Positions 23,601 through 35,488 of a stretch of DNA of 64,000 nt are shown piece by piece (positions within the stretch are counted from its first letter, which is position 1; every line of letters begins with the position of its first letter). Under the pieces are notes generated by a model. The model saw only the letters and a list, made by a program, of their open reading frames with translations, searched no databases and had not been told where the DNA came from. Source of the stretch: Sclerurus mexicanus (taxonomy: Eukaryota; Chordata; Aves; Passeriformes; Furnariidae); NCBI GenBank assembly GCA_013396755.1, contig VWZF01002534.1, positions 621,875 to 685,874 on the forward strand, written 5' to 3'. Made by a program: the position numbers and the translations under genes.

Positions 23601-26600
23601 CTGCGAGTAAATGGGTCATCTCCCCATGCTCACGTTTGGGAAATTAAACAGAGTCCAGCCCTCGTACCTGGATCCAAATTTGCTACCAGTACAACTAGTG
23701 GCATTTTTGCCAGACATGAGACTGCTCTCCACAGGACATTGAACATTTGTAAGTGGCCGCTGGATCTCTGGGAATGTAGCACCACATGCTGCAAAGCCCT
23801 TTCCAAGAAATATAATCTGGAAGAGACTTTCCCCAGTGATCCAGAGATGTGCCTTGAAACTGGGCTGCACAGAGGCCGATTTTAGTGAGCTTTCAAATTA
23901 CTTTCTTCTTTTTGTTCTTGTGGCCACTAGAGCTTTCACACTTCATATTGTATGCCATTAGTTTATTTTCTCAGGTTTCTGTGGAAGGCCCCATCTTCAC
24001 TTTGATTTGATCTCGGTCAGTGTGCGTATTGTAGATATTTCTGTATTTTTAACATGAACTTTTACAGCTGGCATGAGCCATGCATTAACATCAGGGAGGG
24101 ATGCTGACCTTGAAGCCTCATTTTGTGGTCTCTGAGCTGTCATAGTCCACGTGACAGGTTTATGGTTTGGAAGGCCAGTAGCAGTGGCTGAGCTCACTAG
24201 TCTTTATAAGTAAGGCACTGTCACTAGGTGCAGCTCCTCACCATGGTGACGCTGCAAATATTGAACACAAAATGATTCATGGGACCCAATGCAATGCTTC
24301 CTTTAATTAATATTTTACAAGATAACTAGCTTTGTTTAACTTTCTAAATGAGAATGGACTGGGGAGATGATCCAAAGGGCAGAATGTTGCTATGTAAAAT
24401 TTATAGGCACTCATATTTGTGTGCTTGTTTTTAAAATTAAATTAAAAAAATATTATTTGTTTTCTTCTCCCTGCTGGTGTGGGTTCAGGGCCCTGCAAGG
24501 CTCTGGGGGATTTTCTGTGTGTCAGTGTTGAATGATGAGCTCTGAAAAGCAATGTTCTTGCCCTCCTGCCTCCCTCCCTTCCTCTGTTTGTATTCCCATG
24601 CAGTCAGTGTTGCAGGGCTGTGTCCTTCCTGGAAGTGCTTTGGGATACCCTGTGCAGAGAGCCCTGGCTGGAGGTGCACAGCATCACTGACTCTCTGCTG
24701 TAGGTGACTGGTGCCCCCTGACCATCAGAGCCCTCAGACTTGAGGTTTACATATTTCACTGAAGAAATTACATGTTTTGGGTCAGTAACACCAGATTCTT
24801 TACTAGGGTTGTCAGGAAGTAAAGGGGTATGGCAGTTGCAGACCTTTGGGGCGACACAGGAAAATTAATAATTAGGAAATTAGCCGCAGGATTGTACATC
24901 TGAAGTGGAATGCTGTGATGAGCTTAGTCCACATTTCCATGCACCTTAAATGGAATTCATTGCAGCTCAAAATCAATCTATAGACCAGGCAAAAAGTTTT
25001 ACTTGGCTGAGGATGCACCAACCCATCCACTTAGATGGTGGTAGCACCGTCCTTGGAAGTGATCCAATCCAGGGTCTTTCCTTTTGGAAATGTCCTAACA
25101 ATCTGAGAGATCACACTCCCGGCCATGCCCTCTCACAGCAATGACACAATGGCCCACACTGGGGAGGCTTGGGAGTACAAACCACTGAAGAAAAACTGTC
25201 AATGCTTAGGTTTATCTATAAATTGAGATTTTCTTTTGTAATTTTTAGAACCATAATTAAAATGGTAAATGTAAATAAGCAAACGTTATCAGGTCTTTTA
25301 AAGTCACAAGCATTCTTCTGAAAGGAGGGTAAAAAACAGCCCATCATTGCTCCTGTTTGTCACAAGGTTCCAAGAAGTGCCCACTAGTGTGTGTCCAACT
25401 CCTTTATTTAAAGCTGAGAGCAATGAAGTCACGGACAGTGCTTTTATTTGTCTATATTGAGTCCTGCAGAGATGGCAGAGAAAAAAATCCTGCATTAATA
25501 AAAGAATAAATTCCTCTTCACATTAACATAAAATACTTCTGCAATGATGAAAAGGTTTGGGCTTGCTCCAGTGTGGTTTTCCCCGTGTGTGGTTGGTTTT
25601 TGCATTTCTTTCAACTTGCTCTTTGTAATCCATTTCCAGTTGGTTGTTTTTTTTCCTTTCCAAGTCTGACATGTCGCGTGATGTTACAAATTCTGGCCTG
25701 TGACAGCTTGAGGAATATTTATTTGTTTGGACAAAACATCTTTCCTTCCAAGTCTATTTTAAATGCCATAAAAATGGTTTCTTACTGCTGAGGTTTTGTT
25801 TGTCATTGTTCATTATTAGAAACCTCTGCTCAAGGCTGCCAGTGACACAACCATCCTTTGCAGGAGGCATTGTCAGGGATTCTGCATGGATGGCTTCAGG
25901 AAGTCAGGAGGGGAGGATAGAGAGGAGAGGAAGATCGAGGGCTAAGAACTTTTTCTAGACTATTTGAAAGGTTTCTGGTTCTTTGCAATGTGTACAACAA
26001 GAAGTAGCCACGAGGCAGGAGCTGAAAGCTGAAACTGTGCAACATAAGCCTGGCCCAGCCTGATGTCAGGGGACAATCTCTGGTGAGCTGTGTTTCCTTC
26101 TGTGTCCCCACTGTTGGGAATGTGCCATGATTTAAAGCTGCTGCAGCATTAACTGCCCCATTACACGCGGCAGAAAGCTGAGGGAATGACCTCATCTGCT
26201 ACAACAAGTGTTTCAATGCTGTCCAAAGTTCAAATCAATCAAAAGGTCAAATTTGTTTAAGGCAATGAGTGATAAGGGGGGGAGGGGGGGGGGATGGCTC
26301 CGGAAGCTCATTCCCAGTTGCTGGAATTAAGCCAGCCTGGCTGCAGGAATATCTGCAGATAGCATGAAACCTGGAGAACAGTGACGGCTGAGAAACTGAG
26401 GGCTGAGCCTCCCCTTGCTGCAGCCAGACCATTCCCATCAAATGCAACAGAAGAAAAATAGACCATGGTGAGCAGGGCTTCAGGTCATTTTCCTGGTTAG
26501 ACCTGCTCAGGAGACAAGTCACACTGTCTATAAGTTGGTGACATTTTGGACAACTGGTGGAACAGCATGCTAGAGGGAAACGTGATTGCCTAGCTGAAAG

Positions 26601-29600
26601 GTTTGTCCCTGTGAAGAAGGAAAGACTGAGGTTACACCTGTAACCTGGTGTGCTCAGAGCGTGGCAGCTCTGAAGTGGCTGATCCTGGTGGCATCTCCAC
26701 CAGCATGGACGTGGTTAGAGAGGAACGTGCAAAACTTCTCGTCAAGTTTGAGGGAAGCTGCATCTGCCTAAAAGAAGAGGACGGTTTATTCCCCTTGGGA
26801 GGGAAGAGGGAACTCACACCTTGCTCAGTTGAGACTAGACCTTTTCCCCACACTATCAAAGGCAGAGTTTTGCCCTCTCATTGTTTTCTTCTGTGCAGGG
26901 ATAACATGGAAAACTTACTGTGGAAAGCTTTCCTTCTGGTTCTATGAGGGGCTGCTCAGCACCCCCAGAATTCTGGAAAACTCCTTCCATGGTTTGTAAT
27001 GGCTGCTTTTTCAAGGGTCTAATGGCTTTATTTAAAACAAACCTAAATAAATAAAGAGGGAGTGAGGACTTCTTAGAGCATGTTCCTGCCATTTGAGTTA
27101 TGATGGTGGACATTACTGGGCAGCCCATTAGCCTCTGTGGCACATGGCCATGCTTTCATAAGCTTGCAAGACATGGATTTTTTCTATATACTTTTTTTTT
27201 TTTTGGTCAAAGGAAGCATTCTCCAAGGGCCAACTACACTAAAAATCCCTGGTCTTTTTGGCAGAATTCCCCGGTACTTACACAGCCAGGATTTTCTGCT
27301 CTCCAGCTCTGCTGTGTAACCCATGCTCTCAACACATCCGGGGCCAAAGGAGGATCTTTTGACTCAGGGCTGAGTCTGACCATTCTTCTTCTGTGGAAAA
27401 GGTGCAAATAATTCTATGGGTGGGTGAAGAAAGGTGATATTCAAGATGAGGAAAGGTGGGCCAGGCTGCTGGCCTGGCACTAAGGAAGGATGGGCTGAGG
27501 ACCAAGCCATAGACCTGCTGTGTTAAAGGACCACCATTGCTTATAGATCTGATGGGAAGTGAGGGCAGGACACCCAGACCTGGAGGGAGGCCACACATCA
27601 GCCTGAGGGCTCTGCTGGTGGATGAACAGCCACTCATGGTTGTTATTACATTGCTCATACCCAGCTGAAAGTGAACAGTGACTGAAGGCACCATGATTCC
27701 CTGTGTTCTGCAGGAGCACTAATGCAGTGCAGGCAACAGGTATTTGGGGATGTCCTGGGCCGGTTCCTGGTCTTCTCAGCAGTGAGCAGTACAATGGCCC
27801 CAGGTTTGCCAAGCCAGTGGCCGCTGCCCACCCCAAAAGCATTGGCATGGAAGTGAGAAATAGAGGGAAGGCAGGAGGCATCACAGGTCTGAGATGGCAA
27901 TAATTCCCTCAGTCCAGCTCCTGCTCAGCCCAGGAGAACACCTGCCCATCTGTCCCTCCAGCCTCCCAGGTCAGGTCTGTTGTGCTTCTCACTCTCCTTC
28001 AACTTCACCATTGGCAGAACCAGCAGCATTGCAACGAGAGTGGGGATTTTCCCGAGCTCTGATTCATGACACCAGATGTGCCTGCGCTTTTTTTCAAGCT
28101 CATTTGAATGTGTGCAATCGACATCTAGCTTTGAAAACCCATCGGTTACCAGATGTCTTTTAATTTGTCTACCTTGCAAAATCGTCAGTTACCAGATGTC
28201 TTTTAAATTGTAAACCTCTGTAGTCAGAGGTTCAAACTCTGCCAAAACAGTCACTGATATGAATTCGTATTACATTTAAAACATGCTCTGGTTTCCTCCG
28301 TCTCTATCTCCTGAGAAGTTCTTGCATGGAAATTTCATGGCTCAGGACAGATTTGCCACCCGCCCATCGCTATAGATTCAGTGATAAATGCTTTAATGAT
28401 TAACAGTGGCGGGGGCTCTGTACCTCTGGCTCATGGATCTCTCACCTCTCAGACAGCAGAAATAAGGCCTGTAGAAGAGGAAGAGTCAGGAGGGCTGTAC
28501 ATTGGTGAAGGTTCCTGCAGCTGTACAGTTTTGATACCAGTGCAGATCTTCTCCTACGACTGGAGTTATTTATAAGCAGGATTTTGTCCAGGGCCAAGTT
28601 TGGAGCTCAAGGCAGCCAGAGGAGCAGGGATGCTTGAAGAGTTCCTAAGGTAAATGAGGTTTGAGGCTGTGTGGGGCTGGAAAGAGGCTGTGCAAGTCAA
28701 AAGGGCAAACAGGTCGGGCTGTGAGTTTCCTTCTCAATCCGGCTCTCCAGGGTCTCATCCAGCCTCTGTGCTGGCTGCCAACAGCTCATGCTGAGCGGCT
28801 ATTTTGGGATACAGCAACACAAGTGTTACTTCAGAGATGTTTGGAGAGAGATTTAATAAAATCAGCTAATAAGGTTTGACGTGCTGAAGATTAGAAAGAG
28901 CCATTCCGAGCATATGCGCTGACCTCAGGGGTGGGAGGCTCAAGGGAGTCATGTGTGTCCTGGGCACGGGTGGCCTCCTGGGATGGCTGGTGGGACGAGA
29001 CTGCAATCTGCCTTGGGCTGTCAGCTTCTGGTTTTGTTTTGATGGTTTAAGGAGGGGTTTTTTTTCCCCCTTTTTTGTCACAGAACCAGCCCAGAATAGA
29101 ATCACGAGACGGGTGTTTATTACTTTCCAAATAATCTATACACTGGTTTTAGTGCTGACATGGCATGAAAGGCCGTGTCACCGCTGCGCTCGTGTTTCCT
29201 TGTGACACCACAGCTTACTGTTTTTTCCCATTTCATAACTAATAAGTGAAGTGAGTTTGACAGCCTTGGTTTCAGCTTCAGCCTGTTGGTTCCCATGTCA
29301 CAGATAGGCTCAGTTAGCAGCAAATTCTTGTCAGGAGAAGAGAATTATAGCTCAAGCTTAAAATGTGCTAGCGCCCAGTGAAAAGCTTTAAATTCTTGAC
29401 CAAAGTTAGATAAAGCCAGCTGAAAGTGTGACGTTTGAAATACACTATCTATTTATCTTTTCCTTCTGACCAAAAATACCTAGAGTGGAAGTATGTGTCT
29501 TTGCATCCAAGCAGAGAACACTTGAGCTCCTCTAAAGAAGAGGATAAACACAGCGTTTTAAATATTCGGGGGTTTAAAATCTGTGCAAATGTCCCTCTCT

Positions 29601-30510
29601 CTAGATGTGTATATATTACCTATATAAAAAAATTGTATGTATACACACATCATTAAAGAAAGTTGTGTGTTTCAAGGTGTGGGAAGCTTATTCAAGTGGT
29701 AATAAGAAAGAAATTTTTAGCTCTCCCCCAGTAGTCATTAATAGCTCCGAGCTCCAGCCTGAGTGCAGACGGAGCTTTGATACAATCCCAATTTTGCAGG
29801 GAGTATGTGCTGTATATCCTGCTGCTAATCCTGTGGTGGAAATCGGCTCCTCCTAGCACCTGGTGCCAGGACCTGACACAACTGATTTCAGCTAAGGCAC
29901 GTGCAGCCTCTTGGGCTGGATTTGGGCACATCCCAGCCCAGAAAGCACTGGGCGCTCTCTGCCTGGTGCTGTGTGCTGATGTCCTCCCCTAAAACCTCTC
30001 CTGCTGAGCTGCTCTTCCAGGCTGCTCTCCTGGGTGACTTCCAACCCAACCATTTACTCAAGCCTCACTTCTCTGTGCTGGATGGGGACTGCTCCTCCCC
30101 TGCTGGCAAGAGGGTTTGTGTTCAGACAGTGTTTTCAGTTATGGTTTGCAGCAGGATGAGCTGCCCCACATCCCAGCTGGGGCAGGGGAGGAACAGCGTG
30201 TGAAATACAGCAGCTTCTGGGGTCAGATGAGGAGCGAGTGCCTGTGGAGTCGGGAGCCCCGGGCCCTTTGGCCACAGCTCTGGGCTTCTCCAGGGAATGC
30301 TGTTTCCAGAGTCTCCCTGGCTGCCTGGGGCTGGGCAGGAAGCATGAGTGCCATAAAACCAGAGTCAGATGTAGAGTCCTCATGGTTTTGGCCTCTTTAT
30401 TAGCTTGCAGCAGTCAGATCTTGTTATTTAAGAGTTTTCTAGAAGCTGAATGGAAGACTGGAGGGGGGCTTGGGGGGCCTTGTTTGGTAACAGTTTGCTA
30501 AATTTATGGT
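17605..30510. other. Intergenic stretch, no gene supported
   Basis: Nearly 13 kb in which I see no exon with convincing splice sites and no named repeat. Minor items are a G-run (G7AG10) at 26276-26293, a T-run near 27189-27204, and an imperfect two-copy repeat at 28141-28212. Open frames of 60-125 codons occur on both strands and often overlap on opposite strands, as expected by chance. It separates the + strand gene end from the convergent RBM38. Confidence 0.5.
28145..28206. repeat. Two-copy direct repeat sharing a 19-bp core
   Basis: GTTACCAGATGTCTTTTAA occurs at 28145-28163 and at 28188-28206. The flanks also match partly (AAAxxxATCG before each copy, TTGT after each), so the original unit was about 43 bp. 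An old local duplication. Confidence 0.8.
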
Positions 30511-30514
30511 TTAG

Positions 30515-30615
30515 CTCTGAAGGGACCCTTAGCCTGACCTCTGGTATATACCAGAGAATATTGAATTTCCTGCACTTAACTCCCACAGTCTATCCAAGAA
30601 CTGCCTAACCACAGT
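30515..30615 (+). mobile_element. Possible decayed old LINE or SINE end
   Basis: The segment with AAGGGACCCTTAGCCTGACC and the following TGGTATATACCAGAGAATA has the flavour of the 3' ends of old amniote CR1-type elements, which carry a 'gaccatctagtctgacctcctg' type line. The match is by eye and partial, and no target-site duplication is seen. Chance resemblance is possible. Confidence 0.25.
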
Positions 30616-33190
30616 GCTTTCCTAGGAAAGCAAATGCTCCCAAATACATTTAGCATGGTCGAAATGTGTGTTATTCCTGAGAGTTAGGAGGAACAGGGAT
30701 TTTCAAGAAGGCTCTTGGATGAACTCCTGACCAAGGCTTTCCCTGCTTTTCCCTTGATCCCATCCTTTTCTCTGAACTGCATCCCTTCTGCTGCTTGCCT
30801 CCCGTCCTGGTTGTGCTGAAGGTTAAAGAGACATTAAACAAGCTTAAGGGTCAGAGGAGGAAGAGGTATCCATTTTGGGAATTAGGAAGGGGCAGGCATG
30901 TAACCCAGCTCAGCAGCAATGGGATTAATCTAACCGTGCCCCACATTTGGGTGGGAAGTTGCCAACTCAAAGCAGGTATTTATTATTCCGCACAGATGTT
31001 TGCAATGCCATATGAGCCATCGCTGCCGTTCCTTTGCCTTGCAATAGCACCGTGACACAAACCCTGTTGCACCAGACGCTGCACCAGTGCAGAGCAAAAA
31101 GCTCTCCCAGCCCCAAAGAGGTCTCAGGCTCACAAGGTAATTACTTACCTTCATCCACTAATTTCCCTTTTTCTTATTTTCTAAGTACCCAGATAATATC
31201 ATTTCTCTCCCAGGCTCAAAGTGCAATGACAAATAAATGATTTCAAGTGTTCTCCTGAGGCAGGGAGAATGACAGACATGTTGCCAGCCGGCACTGACCT
31301 GCCTGGGGTGATGGAAGGTTGAGGGATTTGGGGGGGGACGACAGATCGGGAAAGCTGCAGCGTGGCTTTTCTAAAATGACACAACCAAAGATATTCTGGA
31401 GATTATCCTCCGAAAATTCAGTGGTCAAGGGCTTAATGACTTAAATAGCGCTCAAATGTCTGCTTGTTATCAATCACCTATTGCCAGTTGAACTGCATTA
31501 ATGAGGGTTCCTTGATAAAAGCTGCCTTATCATCCGGAACTGAGATACCCAGCCTAATGTGCTCCAGCAAGGCTTGAGGAAATGCTCCTTTCAGCAGCAA
31601 AGGAGACGATGTGTCGCTTTCCTGCATTAGGCTGAGGCAAATGGATGGTCGGGCCCTCCCGAAAGAAGCAATTTCTTTCAGCTTTTGGTGTGAAAGGACT
31701 GCTTTATCCATGTGTCAGAAAGGATTCTGGCTGTCTTGGAAGAGATTGGAGTCCAACCACACACACTTTGCTGGCCATTTGCAGTGGCCAGGGCTGAAGG
31801 TCACTGTATGTTCATCTGTTCATCCCTCTGCCATAACCAGTTACCTTCTTGGACAAAATGGATTGAAAATAGCATTTAACATTGTTGATGACAATTTTTC
31901 CAGATTTATTACCTGGTTTTTGTTCACTGTTTGGCTGTCTGCTCGCCTTCCATCTGCCAGCCCTGTAATCCACCTCCTCTTATCTCAGCACAGTTCTCTC
32001 CACCTCTCGCTCATTTTCATTTTATTGCCTAGCTAATCTCATCCTCCTGCTTGCCCTGACACTGCTCCCCTCTCCCCATCTGTGGAGATTAAATCACTGC
32101 TCCTTTTGTTTGATACCACTCAACATTCCCCCATTTCACCCAGGCTTTGGGATCCTTCCAGGCACTTTTGCCGTTGTTGCACACATCCGTTTTCCTGGCA
32201 CAAAAGGGCCCATCAGCATCTGATGGAAGGGTTACCGAGTGCTCGTTTCAACCAGTTCTCAGAGATGTCCTGAATCTGAAATGGAGCCCAGCTAAGCCTG
32301 CACGGTGCAGCAGAGGCAGGTGTGTGTGTCTGGAACTCCAGGAGCATGGACAGGGTGCTCAGGGCAGCTCCAGAGTGGTGACAGGGACTGGCACCTGACT
32401 ATTAGCAGAGAAAAGTCCAGGTCAAAGGCATGGGGTAGAATATCTCCAAGCTACCAAAATGTGAAGTTTTGGCAGTGGTTTCTCATATTGTTGATGATGT
32501 AGTAAGTGTAGTCAACAGCATCTGGTAGCCTGTCAGTGTTCATGGCCTCAAGTCTCCTTCTAGTTACTGCTGAGAGCTGCTGAGGGTTTTAGGCTCAAGG
32601 TTGAAGCCGGTCTCCCTGTTCAAGGGTGTTAGGTGCATCCTGGTTTGGGGCACAGCTGCAGCTGTGGCGGGGGGGGGACAGTGGATTTTCATGCTCCTTG
32701 TTTCTGGCACCCTCCCACCTTCCCACGCAGAGAACAGTGCTGGGGACTCTCCTACCAGCATTTCCCCCACCTGTGGGACTGTGCAAGTCCACTGACTGCA
32801 GTGCTGCTCATGTTGGCTCAGAGCTGCTACCAGCGGAGCCTTTAACGCCCTGGCAAACCCCAGACAATTCCAAAACGGCTCACAGGGACCACATCCACTG
32901 GCAGGACTCGCAGGTGTCAGTAGCTGTCCCTCGTTGTGAGCACCCCACTGTGTCCTAAAGTCTTGATTCAAATAACCCCCCTTGAGTACATGGGAGGTGC
33001 TCCCCTTAGCAAGGACAGCTGCTGTTTGGCCCTGATCATTGAGTTTAGATGTTCATTTTTATTCTGTTTGCCTTGTCTCTCTTGCCTTAATCTCCACTTG
33101 CAATGCCAACCATTATGCATTTGCTATATCTCCTCTCCCTACTTTTATCTGCCAACATGTTTTAAATAGGTTTAAAGAGTACAGGAGCTA

Positions 33191-33218
33191 AAAAAAAAAA
33201 AAGAAAAGAAAGAAAGAA
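33191..33218. repeat. A-run grading into (GAAA)n
   Basis: A run of twelve A followed by GAAAAGAAAGAAAGAA. It could be the tail of a long-decayed retroelement, but no element body is recognisable to its left. Confidence 0.85.
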
Positions 33219-35465
33219 TCAGGCAGCTTCAGATGAAAGCCAGCAGCAAGTCTTTAAAAATAGAGTGGCAGCCCTGCACGAGGTGCTGGGTAAGTGGGTG
33301 CATGGGAGGGGAGTGGAGAGGGCTGCAGAGGCTCTGTTTAAACAGGAGGTAAATAAGTGGCTGGGGGAGCTGCAGTTCATCTTGTTCCCTTACGTGTTGC
33401 CCAGATAATGCAACATATCTTCAGGCAGGCTGGTTCTAAAAATGGACACAGCTCTTGGGTTTCACTGGGTGACGCTCAGGCTGCCGCTGTCCTACAGTCT
33501 CTGGTGAAGTGTCCATGGGAGCAGTGAAATGGCACTGAGTGTTTCAAAACCAGCAGCAGTGCTCAGGTCTCGGCACTGGTGCCTTATGAAGAAGGCTTCT
33601 ATAATGAAGAATGTGTGACTTTATACCATGGTGCTTACTGCAGAAGCAGTTGCCTGTAAATCCCTGAGGTCAGGCAGTGTTTTGTTAAAATTCCCTTTCC
33701 TGCTGTGGTTGACCTGTGAAAACAGCAATCATTGGACAGTGACAGCAGCACTTAATTAGTAATTCAGGATTAAAGTGTTCTGTCCAATGAGTAATTTCAC
33801 AGAAGCAGAGTTTAGGATAGGAGCTGGTTTAATATAACAAAACAATTGTCATGAAAGCCTCCCTGGCATTTTAATGGTGTTTTCCTTTGGTCTAAAGATA
33901 CATGAGAAGTCGAGAGGATGTTTAAATCTGAGCAGGGGATAAAAGACCAAGAGAAAGACTTAAAGGTCTTGTCCAAACTCCACACGCAGCTGTGTGAGCC
34001 ACTGGCTTCCCTAGGACAGGGCACTGTCCCAGGGAGTTGCACCATTCACCACCCCTCTCACTGCTCCGGGATGAGTATTAGTGACTTTATCTTCCTCCTC
34101 ACCCTCCTGTCTCCTGCCTAGTTGAGCTCAGCTCAGCTGTGCAAAGGACAAGTATTTGTTAACCTCCAGTGGCTACAGCAATGGTGAACCAGCCCTTCCC
34201 TGCTCCCGAGGAGACTGCATTTGAATTGGGAACATGCTCCTCAGTGGCGTGGAGAACTCTCCATTTCTTTCTAAAGGAGTCTTCTCAGGCTGTCCCTGTT
34301 CAGCAAATTGAGGAGAGAAAGGGCAGCAGTGCCCCTTGGCCAAAACATGGCAAGCACAACTACTCCTGCAGAAGAAGGCAGAGAGTGCAGCCTTCCCCGT
34401 GGGAATAGAGTGATCCTCTGTTGAGTGAATTGTTGCCTACAAGGTTAATTAGCTGTAGAAAATGAGCTAGAATACTTAGGAGTAATGAATCATAATGAGT
34501 CGTTATATTTGAGTAGTGACAAATGAAATTCACGCATATTTTGGACTACTTGTTTTAGTCAGAATGGAAAATAGTGCTCTGCTTTTTTCTCTTGTTCTGC
34601 TTTCGTGTCGAGATGTCAGGAGGCAAATCAATATGGTCAGAGTTTGTAAAGTCTGGCAACACTTGATTGCATGATGTCTAATCTCTCTCCTGAGTCCTTG
34701 AGCTGAGCCAGGAGCAGGAGCTCCTCTGAAATCAATACGTTTGCCTCCACCTTCCACACATGGGATTTTGACCTGAAGAAACACAAAACTTCTCCTAAGT
34801 TAAAAGAGAAAAAAAAAGAAAGTGTATTGTCCTAATCCTGTGAGTGGTTGTGTCCTATGGCAGCTCTGATTGAAGTGTAGCACCCTCAGGTAGGAAAGCA
34901 GATTAAATTATAGATCCACCTCCCATACCAAGGTGAGTCAAGGGACTTCTTTGGTAGCAAGATTCACAGGTGCTTCAGCTCCTGCTGTCCCCAGAAGAAT
35001 CTCTGGAGTTTTTCTGTGGAACTAGATATAGCAACATAACAAGCTAAGGGGCAGACATTGTAACCCTTGAAATACCTGGAAAGTAAGGATAAGCAAGCTA
35101 CTCCTACCTGGAAGAAAGCTCCTGGAATCAAAATGTAAGATCAAGGACACTGTGAAAAAGAGGATCTTGGTAAGAAAAATTCATTCTTAGTCCCCTTCCA
35201 GAATCATAACGTATCCCTGTATTAGCTGAAGCCTGACATGAGCTGTTGTGCTTGATTTGGGGTTTTTTTTTGGTGTGGTACCAAGGTTCATCTGGTTTAA
35301 GGCTGGAGGAGCTGCAAGCAGGGGGAGGATTTGACTTCACAGCCTTTCTTTTAAATTAGATCAGTGATTCCAGGAGGGCAAGTGGTACTGCTGCAGAGAT
35401 AAGTTCTTTGCCAGACTGATGCCTCTGAAAGTGTTTGGAGAGATGCAACAAATCTATCTTGGAGG

Positions 35466-35488
35466 TTCAACAAGGGAACCTTGTTGAA
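35466..35488. repeat. Perfect 10-bp inverted repeat (hairpin)
   Basis: TTCAACAAGG and its reverse complement CCTTGTTGAA are separated by only GAA. The stem would be ten base pairs with a three-base loop. No U-run follows, and no transcription unit is known here. Confidence 0.8.
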
